From Circinella umbellata (taxonomy: Eukaryota > Mucoromycota > Mucoromycetes > Mucorales > Lichtheimiaceae), in NCBI GenBank assembly GCA_025093555.1, contig JAIWNF010000042.1:124001-188000 (forward strand): a stretch of 64,000 nucleotides of DNA. The letters run 5' to 3'. The notes under the pieces were generated by a model. It searched no databases. It worked only from the letters and a program-made list of their open reading frames with translations, and was not told where the DNA came from. Shown here one piece after another: positions 12,680 to 23,243 of the stretch. Every line of letters begins with the position of its first letter. The stretch's first letter is position 1. The position numbers and the translations under genes are program-made.

Positions 12680-13600
12680 ATCGAGGCAAACTATGATCAC
12701 TATAATATTCATGTTCAAATGAATAATCTACCTTGGCATAGTCTTGATAATAAATGTCATAAGCCAATTCTTTCTGAAAATCTTCATAATCACGATTATC
12801 ATTATTCTCTTCATCACTTCACCCAATATCAAATCATAATGAACCACCTGTTACTAACTTCGTTATTGTTGTTGTCATGACTCTCGTTGTTTTATATCAA
12901 TCATTTCTTTCAATTTCTTTTATCTGCTTGTCTATACAGTCATGACAAATTCTTTATCATGACATTTCAATGTTACTGCTTGTATTATACCTGCAGATGA
13001 TAAGATCCCTTATCTTGCTAATGGTAAATCATTACAGTAATATCCAACCATTCCAATTTTTGTTGTTTGTCAAAAAGAAAGGTATCAAATTGAATGCCTG
13101 GATTTGTTGTAAATCTATCACGTAACATCAATCGTTTGAGATTATCCGCTTATTGTAACATGGTATGAAAGTCCAAGGTCATGAACATAATTTTAACTTT
13201 TTTTTTTCAACTGTAAATTCGATCACTTCAGGACATATTTGCGAAATAATCATAGAAAACATGGTAGATAAGAACCAGTTATATAAACAAAGTTTTGCTA
13301 ATGTAGGAATGGAACGTAAAGCCGAACAACAAAAACAGACATGGTATAATGCCAATAGCCTTGATGAATAGCGATTTTCGTTAAATGTGAACAATACATG
13401 AATGCAACATGGTGTAAGATAAGCGGTCTGATGGCAGAATGAATAATTCGTTATGTATAAAATGTACATAATCCACATGTATTGTATTGTGAAATACAAG
13501 CAAACCAGTCTTGATTTATTCAAGTTAGGTCGTTGTTGTGTTACAACAGCTAATCCTATTTGTCTATATAAAGCGTATCCAATAATAGACATTTATTAAA
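12680..13600 (-). pseudogene. Possible coding relic, not recognised
   Basis: On the minus strand, 12690-12820 reads as an acidic aromatic peptide with blocks DYEDFQKELAYDIYYQDY and VDYSFEHEYYSDHS. Another segment near 13040-13130 reads LRDRFTTNPGIQFDTFLF. A 137-codon open stretch occupies 13179-13592, but much of it is hydrophobic and may be chance. Stops and frame changes separate them. It may be the remains of a gene or transposon. I assign no function. Confidence 0.25.
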
Positions 13601-13844
13601 TTTAATAATATATAGATAATACATATACATGCATTGTTTATGTAATAGCATTCAAACTATTAAATTCAATTTACGTACATATCAATGTTTAATAATAATA
13701 GCAATTGACATGTCCAAAAAAACTGTATGCCAACGAAAAGTTATGACACTTTTTATTATTATTGTTAAAATGGATTCTTGTTATAAAAAAGGGGTATACG
13801 ATATACACAAATGTTAGAAAATATGTAAAGGTAAAAAGCTATTA

Positions 13845-15913
13845 TTATATACATACATTGGAAAATAATTTTTTTCGATGGGAAGGAGGAAGCGATGTTG
13901 ATAAAGGCTGTTCAGTATTTAAGATTGCTAGGTCTTGTTCGGTTAGTTGTAGATTGTCGAATACTATGGATAGTTCCGAGATCGAATACAGTGGGTAGTG
14001 CAGCACTACCACCAGGTGATTGATTTGAAAGGCAGTTACTCCAAAAAATGTTATGTAGTTCCACCAGTGTATCAAGGTTGTCTTGCGTAGTAAATCCGTC
14101 GATTTCTTGAACACTTTTTGGGAAAATGATATCCAAAAGCTGTATCATTGCGGTAATTTTAGTATTAGGGATCACTTTTGAAATATGTGCAGTCAATCGG
14201 TTTTCTATGTGATACTTAGTTATTTTGATAAGAGTAGGAAATAAAAACAGACAAGGTATAAATCCTTTGAGAATTTGGTATATATCTTTAATAATAATTT
14301 TAAAAAATTAGAATTAAGTTCTTTCTTTTAAAATAGTATTTACAACCCATATTTATATGATTTCTATTCTATGAGTTATAGGGCTTAGTTAATGGAATGA
14401 TGTAGGTGATTGATAGTAAAGTCGGGTACTTGATATTAGTCATTAATATTGAGGAGGTTACTACGTACGTACGTTTCTCCAAATACATTAATTCGATAAT
14501 AATCTTCATTGTGATCTATTTTTAGAGCATCAGTCTGATATAAAAAACATCTACGTATTAAAAATAATTGATTGTTAAACATCTCTCTTGTTATTTTTCA
14601 CACATACAGATACACACACCCTTGCAAATAATATACCTACAATTTTGTTAACGACAACTTTATATATCTAATATTGGGTGATACTGAGGTACTAGGAGTT
14701 TTATCGGCAATCTCAGAGAGAGTTTCAATATTATTTGATTTGCTAATTTTTTTCAGGATAACTAGCTCTTCTTTTGTGGCAGTCAAAGAGAGGGGAAACG
14801 ACATTTCTCTTTCTATTTGCGCAAACAACGCTTCAAAACGTTGAGGAATGATATTAAAGTCGGAACGAAGATCCAATTTCATCCCATCACTGGACCTGTA
14901 ATAAAGATTATTTTTTCACGTTTTAACATAAATAAAATCATTTGTTTGGCTAGACAACATATTCACGACCACGCCATAGTTTAGCATAACTTACCAGCTG
15001 TTGATGCATTTCTTTAGTTGCTTATATGTTTTTAAAGTAGACATCACTTTTTGGGATAAATGGTTTTTTGCTGGTCTCACACAGTCATCATTATTATCTC
15101 GCTTTCTTCGTTCACTACGCGTTGCCTGTTTTTGCTTTCCCTTTTTTTGTGTTTGTTGTTGTTGTTGTTGATTACTTTGGATTTTGTCCTTTGTAAGCGA
15201 ACTTGAGATATTCAAGTCATATAAGGGCAACCCCAGCAGTGGAGGTATAATAGTTTCTATTTTAGAATCAAAATAAACTCGTTTTAGCAACCCAGATGAT
15301 TTTTCTCCATCACTGAGTTGCTATTTGGAGGAGCTAAAAAAAATTAAGTAAAAGAAGGGGAAATTTTTTTTTACATCCCCTGAGTGCGCGTATGCAATTG
15401 CCCTAAGGAGTCATCTTGCTAATACAGAATAATAATATCGTTACTGTTATTATTATCTATTTTGTAATATTTTTCTCATGTATAATGGGGTATCAAAAAT
15501 AATTACCAACCTTTTTTATGTCTTCCTCTAACAAAAGGCGATACGGAACACTTTTCATAACACTATCCACACAATTGAATAATACTTGCGCCTTTTTTTC
15601 GTGCAACTATTGCGTCGAATTTCCTTGTCGGCCTTCTCTCTCCAGAACATAGAAAGCGATGTGCTCATTTTATCGTTCATCTTACTGAATTATTGAAATA
15701 ATACTTGTGACTTATGTATTTTATTAAAGAAAAATTGTTCTATTCCTTGACACTGTTGGATACGCAATAATTTTGACAACATTGCAAAATCTCTTCATCA
15801 TCTGCATTGGAGTAATTTAATATATAGAAAACTGAAATAACATAGCTTTATAAATAAGAATGATTCTCACCTAATTCAATGAACAGATTTTTCTCTGTTT
15901 CTTCCAAAGTCAT
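13845..15913 (-). pseudogene. Multi-exon gene broken by stops and frameshifts, family not recognised
   Basis: The start MTLEETEKNLFIELG at 15913 runs into a good donor. Later pieces show coherent coding, such as FWREKADKEIRRN, QVLFNCVDSVMKSVPYRLL, LKRVYFDSKIETIIPPLLG, and a Gln run followed by a basic KKGKQKQATRSERRKR stretch. The intron between 14991 and about 14900 splices seamlessly (NSW to SSDGMKLDLRSDF). Damage is clear: in-frame TAA at 15690-15692, TAG at 15321-15323, TAG at 14637-14639 directly before a splice donor, a one-base shift at the T7 run 15593-15599, another shift near 15780, and a third near the 3' end around 13990. Composition suggests a nuclear protein of about 500-600 residues. 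Sequencing error could explain the homopolymer shift but not three stops. Confidence 0.6.
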
Positions 15914-18056
15914 TGCTAAAGGATTTTTATATTTATAAAAAAAAAAAGAAAGGTTGAAGAGGACAAAGAAAATGCGCAGTATTGATTTTTTTTGTAAATG
16001 ACGCTGTATGTTATAGACTAATAGAAAAAGTAATCGAAAGTGTAAAAAGAGATAAAAGGACTTGTTTTTTATTTATTGGGTGTGATCACTATTTATATGG
16101 ACTAAGCCCATTTGTACAACTCAAGCTTATTTTCCCCAGCTTGAGCTGTTGGTCACAATTTTACCTAAACGGTAACACTGTATTTCAAGAATGAGTGACC
16201 ACATGATAAATAGGAAGGCTGCTGTAATGATATAATTATCATGTAATAAAAAAATTGTTATTTCGCATGCTATTATTTTATCTGGATAGAATAAAACAAA
16301 CGATACAATATATATATATATATATATATACGTATATACGTATATATCTATTTTTCTATTTTTCTATTTAAGTAACCATGTGATGGTTTTACTTAATCAT
16401 AAAATCCCGATTTATTATATCCATACGTACATAGTGTTAGTAAATTGATTCAGAATTGGCAAATGGTGTTAGTAGCAAAATTACTTTTTCATGAGGATTT
16501 GATTTTATCTACAATGCAGTTACGATAAATGCTACTATCACTTCTTCGCAAGTATAAACAACGACTACATAATAATACTATAAATACATCATGACCAACA
16601 CCACCAGTGTACAGGTATAGTATAAAACGGGCGGAACTACAGGGAGAGTATACTAGAGGAATTCAATGGTTTGAATTTCAAATATTCAAATGAAAGTAAA
16701 TTTACTGGTACAAAACTATGAGATTTGAACATTTAACAAAAATGATAAAATGTATCCTTGGAACCTGATTAAGCTGCTATTACAATAATATTTTATAAGG
16801 GAGTACCGTAGCACGTAGGAGTGGGAAAATAGGGGTCTCCATAGTTTGTGTTAGCACCAATGCATATCTTGATCATTGCGGAAAATTCATGCTAAATCAT
16901 TTGAAGCGGCGAAACGAATTTAAACCCGATTACCTTTTTACATAAAAATTCTTGGGGCACTTTATTATAAAAGAATTCAGATAATACCTTGAGTCGAATA
17001 ATCCTAACGCACCCACCTGTTTAAAGAACATTAAACTTTGACGTGGTGGCATTATGTTATTTTATCTTTATATAAATGGTATAAATTACTTTTTGCATAA
17101 AATGGCTAACACGACAAATCGTTGAATCACTTCTTCAACCGATAGTACAATAAGATACGTACTCTCTAAATCCATATTAATAAGTCGAATGAATATATTA
17201 CATACATATGTGTATTACAAGTGAAAAATGATCACTTACGACTCATCCATCAATGTCATCAACGTTTTATCATGATTGTCACAATAATAAGAAACGCACA
17301 ACATATATGTTGTAGTTGATTAACACAGCTCAACAATCATATATTATACTATTTTTGTTGCTTCTAGCACAAAGTTAATTTTTACTCTTACACGCAATAA
17401 TCATATGATATTTTGATTAAATACATTATCTGACAACAGTTGTTGCTTTTTTACTCTCATTATATGCGATCAACCTTACTACGTACACTGATAAAATAAA
17501 TAAATAATTTTTTTTTATTTTGTGGTACTGTATACCATTTTTTATTTAGCAAGCGCGACAATAATTTAATTACAATAATATAATATAAGAGTTTCATGTT
17601 GTTCTATTAATTACTAATGATATATCCTTCTTTTATTTGCTTTTGTATGATACTATTGTTGTAAGTCACCCAGGGCTGAAACTTTACCGCCCGGCTTTTA
17701 CAACGAAGTTGGTTGTGACTTGGTAAAGTTACAGCCCGAAAAAAAAAATTAGAGTTACAGTTTTTTTAACACCATCGCTGCACTTGCTCTAAGTTGTTAT
17801 CATCATACGTATTTCTTCATTGACAATAAATCAATACAACTATTTTTCATCTTACTCTACGTCGCGTATATACGAACCTCTCCTCTTTTATGATGATATA
17901 TGCAACGTTTCTGTTTTTTTTTGTTTCCATCAATTTCTTTGATTTCGATATGGATAACGTTACGTGTATTGTATTTAAATCAATGTATTATGCTGAATAA
18001 TTGTGTATCTATTTGAAAATCATTGCACTGTGTATGGAAAAATCAGATTTTTTACT
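15914..18056. other. Gene-free AT-rich spacer
   Basis: No gene is seen. It contains a TA-rich microsatellite near 16308-16336 and an imperfect palindrome at 17673-17737. Short open stretches lack coding character. Confidence 0.6.
17673..17737. repeat. Imperfect palindrome / hairpin
   Basis: Arms 17673-17688 and 17722-17737 are reverse complements with one mismatch (GGGCTGAAACTTTACC and its partner). A second inner pairing of AAGTCAC-type and GTGACTT sequence lies around it. It could be a MITE end or an extruding hairpin. Confidence 0.6.
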
Positions 18057-19067
18057 TAATATACCATATATGTACTAAGCATATGAGCCATTTTACGCTA
18101 ATCTCTTCAAAGGGGAATATCGTCCTGATTACTGAAAAAAGAAATATTTATTTCAAAACAACGGCATCCGATTGCCTTTTCATGATAAATATGCAACTTT
18201 TATCGTATCACCCAAGCACTCACAGTGTATCGTAAGTATAACTTCCTTCCACAATTTTCTTAATTTCATCGGCGTTGCACATTTGAATTCTTCACATCTA
18301 AAATAAATAAATCACTCATATGTAAAAACATCCATGATAATAATCAATACATAATGTTATAATTCTCTCCATGAGCACCATCAAGGTGAATCCAATTAGA
18401 ACACACGTCAACTAACCTCAACACGCATGGTCGACTATATTAGAGAAATCATACTACGAAGAAATATTCGTCACATCAGGAACTTGGGCATCACGCCCCT
18501 AGCTTTCTGAGACATGTCCCGCTGGGGAGGGAGTTGTGAAGCTCAGCCATAACTATACACCCAGCAGGATGGATGTTACAACTCGGTATCTAGCTTGTTT
18601 GATCCTCTATGGATGGCCTTACGGAGAAATCGAGACATCACGCTCCAAAAATCCAATCGTACAGAGCTACCAAGGTCAATAGTGGTGAACACAATCACTG
18701 AATATTCAGACGATAAGTCTTGTAGCGCGCCTTTTTTTTGTTCGATTAGTAAAGATGCTATGATGCTCCTAAAAACAAAAGTATTTAGACGTCCTCTATA
18801 TATTTAATTAATGCAACTGGAGTTATCAAAGGCATTACCCGAAACGGGCGATGTATACGGAAAAAGATTTCGAAGTGTAGGCGTAGTAGGGTTTTTTCGC
18901 AAAAGACTTACTTTTCTATGTGGAAGTGAAGGAGACATTTATATTATAGCCTCCTAAGAGACTATTAATCCAAGAAGTTACTTATCAATTGTTTAATGCG
19001 CAGCCAATCTAAAAGAATGAATGCAAATAAAGAGGCAGAAAGTATTAGCACAGGTAGTATTTTTCTA
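18057..19067 (+). repeat. Left arm of a large inverted repeat
   Basis: This arm of about 1.0 kb pairs with 19376-20335 in opposite orientation. In the blocks I compared, only one to a few bases per hundred differ. It carries an extra segment of about 45-50 bases near 18575-18625 that the other arm lacks. A 70-codon open stretch (18595-18807) is conserved in the other arm with several substitutions. Confidence 0.92.
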
Positions 19068-19375
19068 ATAATTATATTTCTTAATAATTCATATGATAGC
19101 TTGGCATCTTGTAAGAATGTCTTTGTTATCTTGCTTTATATAACTTGACATTATATAATAATGGTGGATTTTTATTGGTTGGATGTTACACTCTGTCGAC
19201 CCACCTAAAATTGTGTGACAATTGGAGTGGGTTGATTTTTTCCCTTCTCTTGCTCAAGGTCCATCACAACAGTGGAGCCAACCACCATGGTAACAAACTA
19301 CTTTGACTAAATTATGTAATAAATGCTGATTACGCAAGTTATCCTTTTCATTTAATGAATAACTGTATCAATATA

Positions 19376-20335
19376 TAGAAAATACTACCTGTGCTAATAC
19401 TTTCTGCCTCTTTATTTGCATTCATTCTTTTAGATTGACTGCGCATTAAACAATTGATAAGTAACTTCTTGGATTAATAGTCTCTTAGAAGGCTATAATA
19501 TAAATGTCTCCTTCACTTCCACATAGAAAAGTAAGTCTTTTGCGAAAAAACCCTACTACGCCTATACTTCGAAATCATTTTCCGTATACATCGCTCGTTT
19601 CGGGTAATGCCTTTGATAACTCCAGATTGCATTAATTAAATATATAAATGACGTCTAAATACTTTTGTTTTTAGGAGCATCATAGCATCTTTACTAATCG
19701 AACAAAAAAAAGGCGCACTACAAGACTTATCGTCTGAATATGCTGTGATTGTGTTCACCACTATTGACCTTGATAGCTCTGTGCGATTGAATTGTCGGAG
19801 CGTGATGCCTCGATTTCTTCGAACATTCATCCTGCCAGGTGTATAGTTATGGCTGAGTTTCATAACTCCCTCCCCGGCGAGACGTGTCTCAGAAGGCAAG
19901 GGGCTGATGCCCAAGCTCCCGATGTGACGAATATTTCTCTCGTAGTATGATTTCTCTAATATGGTCGACCATGCGTGTTGAGGTTAGTTGACGTGTGTTC
20001 TAATTGGATTCACCTTGATGGTGCTCATAGAATTATAACATTATGTATTGGTTACTATCATGGATGTTTTTACATATGAGTGATTTATTTATTTTAGATG
20101 CAAAGAATTCAAATGTACAACGCCGATAAAATCAAGAAAATTGTGGAAGGAAATTATACTAACAATACACTGTGAGTGCTTGGGTGATACGATAAAAGTT
20201 GCATATTATCATGAAAAGGCAATCGGATGCCGCTGTTTTGAAATAAAATATTTCTTTTTCCAGTAATCAGGACGATATTCTCCTTTGAAGAGATTAGAGT
20301 AAAATGACTCATATGCTTAGTACATATATGTGATA
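19376..20335 (-). repeat. Right arm of a large inverted repeat
   Basis: Reverse complement of 18057-19067, ending near the shared TAGTACATATATG sequence. The corresponding open stretch (19636-19914, minus) shares blocks such as SIVVNTIT and YSDDKSCSAPFFCSISKDA. I recognise no family. The spacer between the arms (about 310 bases) is unique sequence with a small internal pairing of GGTGG and CCAACCACC. Confidence 0.92.
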
Positions 20336-21829
20336 TTACGTTGAAATTATTTATTTTATTATTGACGAAATTTGATGAACAGACTCTGATTTCAGCTTAT
20401 TGCTCTCGTCAGGTAACGAAGAGGGGTACTGAAAAACCTGCGGGGCAGCAGGAAAAAGGTGTAGTTACATCAACAGTAAATGGGGATACAATATATAAGG
20501 ATAGTAGTAGGGAACTATTGTAAAATAATTGGTACGAGAATAAAAATTATAATTGTCGTTGACTTGACATAATGTGATCAAAGTCGGATTGATCGATCCA
20601 TCCTTTCGAACTGAAAAAGCGCGCTATTTTCGTAATTAGTGTAAGAGACTGGGCTGCGATTGCTCGCAAACATCGTTGGCGGTGACATTGTTTAGAAATA
20701 TTTGAACGTTCAGGTTCGGAACACTTTTTGTATTTGGGATCCCTGAGATTATCCGGGTGAATGGCATCAAAGTTCTTTAATGTTGGAATGTTAGCTTCTT
20801 GAAGCATTGTGTTTATATGTGGCAGGTAGTGCCGGTGAACTAGTATACCGATGATATTTCGACCGGGATAGGAGATATCCAGAACACGAGAGGTGTTAAT
20901 CTTTAGACTACGGAATAGCGGGACGAATTTCCTGTCGTGTTTTGCGTTTCAGGCATGGGATGTGTATGTATTCAAATTTGGCTCCATTATGATCAGAATT
21001 TACTGGCTTCTGTGATCTTGGTTACACGAGAATGTTGTATGCAGGCGGACTTATTGATTATGTGCTTCCTCTTTTTGTATAGTGGTGTTACTTCTGCTGC
21101 GCTCGTAGTAGTGTCAATGATTGCTGGCGCTGGCGTCATTTCATGGAAAATTGTTGGAGGTTGCATCTTAAATTTATTTAATGATAGATTTGACGATGTC
21201 GGTGACAAAGTATTCTGAGGTTGGGTTGACTTGTCTGCTATGGGTAGAAGTGATACGGAGAACACGGAATGAGTAGTGAAATGGTGGTGTTTTTTGTGGA
21301 TTGGACAGTGAGAGCTGATTCAAGTTTCTTGACTTTAGCTTGTAAAGTTTCATATAGCTTGTTAACTCTATCAAATTGTTGGCGATAATAGCGTTCTGTT
21401 TGGCAAAGTTCAACTTTGAGGACATCCATACGAGAAGGACGGAACGAGTCCGCGGCCTTTCGTATTTCCTCTGATGTATATTTGCGATTTTGATTCGAAA
21501 CGCCGGAAAAAGGGCCTGGCATCAATATTACTCCCGCTTTTTGCACCCCCTCCCCCGCTTTTTGCACACCTTTTGATTAAAATCCCACTTTTTGCAAAAT
21601 CCCATTTGTATCTACACTTATGCTGAGATGGAATAGGACCAGTAATATTGGACCATTTTTTATAGTTTTTATAGTCAGTAACTTTGCACATCCATCAATA
21701 TATTTAAGTCTTCGGTCAATGAAGTAAATTCTATTTTCGGTTGAATATTAGGGCCGTTACAAAAATAATAAAATAACTTTTTGAAAAAAAAAAAAAGGTG
21801 TCGCTTTTTTCCCAATATCATTTTTTCCC
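20336..21829 (-). pseudogene. Degenerate gag/ORF1-like region, tentative
   Basis: Minus-strand coding pieces in changing frames: 21410-21691 begins VTDYKNYKKWSNITGP; 21238-21567 contains TSEEIRKAADSFRPSRMDV and a coiled coil (QQFDRVNKLYETLQAKVKKL); 20993-21265 is Ser/Thr/Pro-rich; 20547-20807 contains NFDAIHPDNLRDPKYKKC with Cys/His residues (CHRQRC). At least two frame changes separate them. A polar N-terminal coiled coil followed by a low-complexity linker and a Cys/His segment would fit a retroelement ORF1 or gag, but no reverse transcriptase is adjacent. It may instead be a broken host gene. Confidence 0.35.
21530..21596. repeat. Three short direct repeats
   Basis: CCCGCTTTTTGCAC occurs twice (about 21533 and 21553), and CCCACTTTTTGCAA once (about 21582). 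They lie inside the degenerate ORF1-like region and cause a repeated AKSG peptide on the minus strand. Confidence 0.7.
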
Positions 21830-22840
21830 ATGGCAACAACGAAAGAATGGACTCGGTTACTACTTAACATTGTAGGCCTTTTGTCAAATGCATATGGATT
21901 TTCGTCTCTCACAGGTATATTTCCTCCTGATATTGGTTTTGGTGGTCTTTTCCAGGTTCGTAACAATAATATTCAGTCTCTTGTGGACGAGACGTATTTC
22001 GTAATAGTGTATCTTCTTAGATTCTTATTAACCTCATATATAGTTTTTGACCATTATTGGTTTGACATTGGCAACAATTACATTTGCTTTGAAAATTATT
22101 CGATTTGTTATTCCTAATGCACTAGAAGGTAAAAAAAAAAAATTGACAGACCCAAAAAAAAAAAACCAGGGGAAATTAATATACTTGACACAATTTTATA
22201 TTTATTTAGATATATACAAATCCGTTGCCTATGTTACAACACCAGTAAGTACATAATATATAATATATATATTATAAAGAAAAGAACATAATTAACTAAA
22301 CTTCTTTTCTGGTCTACTCTCATGGATAATTATTTAGATGGAAGGATTGATTACACTTTTATATTGGCCAATGGTTATTTATAGTAAAGATTTATTACAA
22401 CATCAAGAAGTGCCTTTTGTATTACCATTACCATTAGATATGTCACTTCATTTATGGCCTGCCGTTTTATTATGGATCGACTTTTTATTATTTGATATCG
22501 AATTTGTACGTTCGAAAACCCATATTTATGTAATTTATATTTTTACCCTTTTGTATTTGGGTTGGTCATCTTATTGTTTTGCAAGAAATGGTTTTTGGGT
22601 ATATCCTTTCTTGGCAGAATTTTCTACTATCGGACGTGCCACTTTCTTTATGCTCTGTGGTAACGTTTGTATTGGAATGTATGAAGCAGGTAAGAAAACT
22701 TAAATAATATAAATATTAAATTGGATTGTAGATTTGTGCTGACATATATCTATGGTTTCATAATAGGTGCTTACATTCATAAAAAATTGAATGATTCTGG
22801 TATTCAAGCAAAAGAAACCAAAAAGACCAAATCCCAATAA
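21830..22840 (+). CDS. FAR-17a/AIG1-like multispanning membrane protein
   Basis: Five exons (21830-21955, 22044-22128, 22210-22244, 22338-22689, 22767-22840) give 223 residues, normal for the family. The N-terminus MATTKEWTRLLLNIVG leads to about six hydrophobic segments. Family features are visible: a membrane-embedded Thr in the TTPMEGLITLLYW block and an HLWPAVLLWIDFLLFD block holding the His, giving the Thr/His pair seen in AIG1/ADTRP proteins. Animal members hydrolyse fatty-acid esters of hydroxy fatty acids; fungal roles are little known. A Lys-rich end (KKTKSQ) could be an ER retention-type tail. An in-frame reading through intron 1 also lacks stops for 96 codons, but splicing restores the family sequence. 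Confidence 0.88.
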
Positions 22841-23062
22841 TTTTTATATGTACAATATTTTTGAAACCATTTATAATAATTTATAATTAAATCCTACAAA
22901 ATGTAAATAAAATCTCATTTTTGTATTTTCGAGAGTTATATGTATATTTATATATTTATAATATAAAAGTATAATATAGAAGGGATATACAGCAATTGAT
23001 GAAATGATAATAAAAGAACTTTTTTTTTAGTGAATAATTATGTATGTAAATGTATGTATGTA

Positions 23063-23115
<53 letters not shown>

Positions 23116-23243
23116 AGACATTTTTCGCTTTTTTTTTTTTGTGATAAGGAAAAAGTAATAAGGGAAAGGGGATTTCTACACACCCAATTTCAATATGTTA
23201 TATGTATAATAATACTATTAATCATGCATAATGACAAATATAT
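22841..23243. repeat. Convergent 3' spacer with (GT)n tract
   Basis: This 400-base spacer separates two convergent genes. It contains a (GT)n microsatellite of about 40 bases at 23066-23106 and several AATAAA-like sequences on both strands that could serve as poly(A) signals. Confidence 0.8.

Noticed and set aside
21830..22117. Unspliced 95-codon form of the FAR-17a-like gene
   Set aside because: Splicing at 21955/22044 restores the family sequence and phase; the unspliced tail has no similarity.
23066..23183. Thr/His-rich open frame across the GT tract
   Set aside because: Produced by the dinucleotide microsatellite in a 3' spacer.
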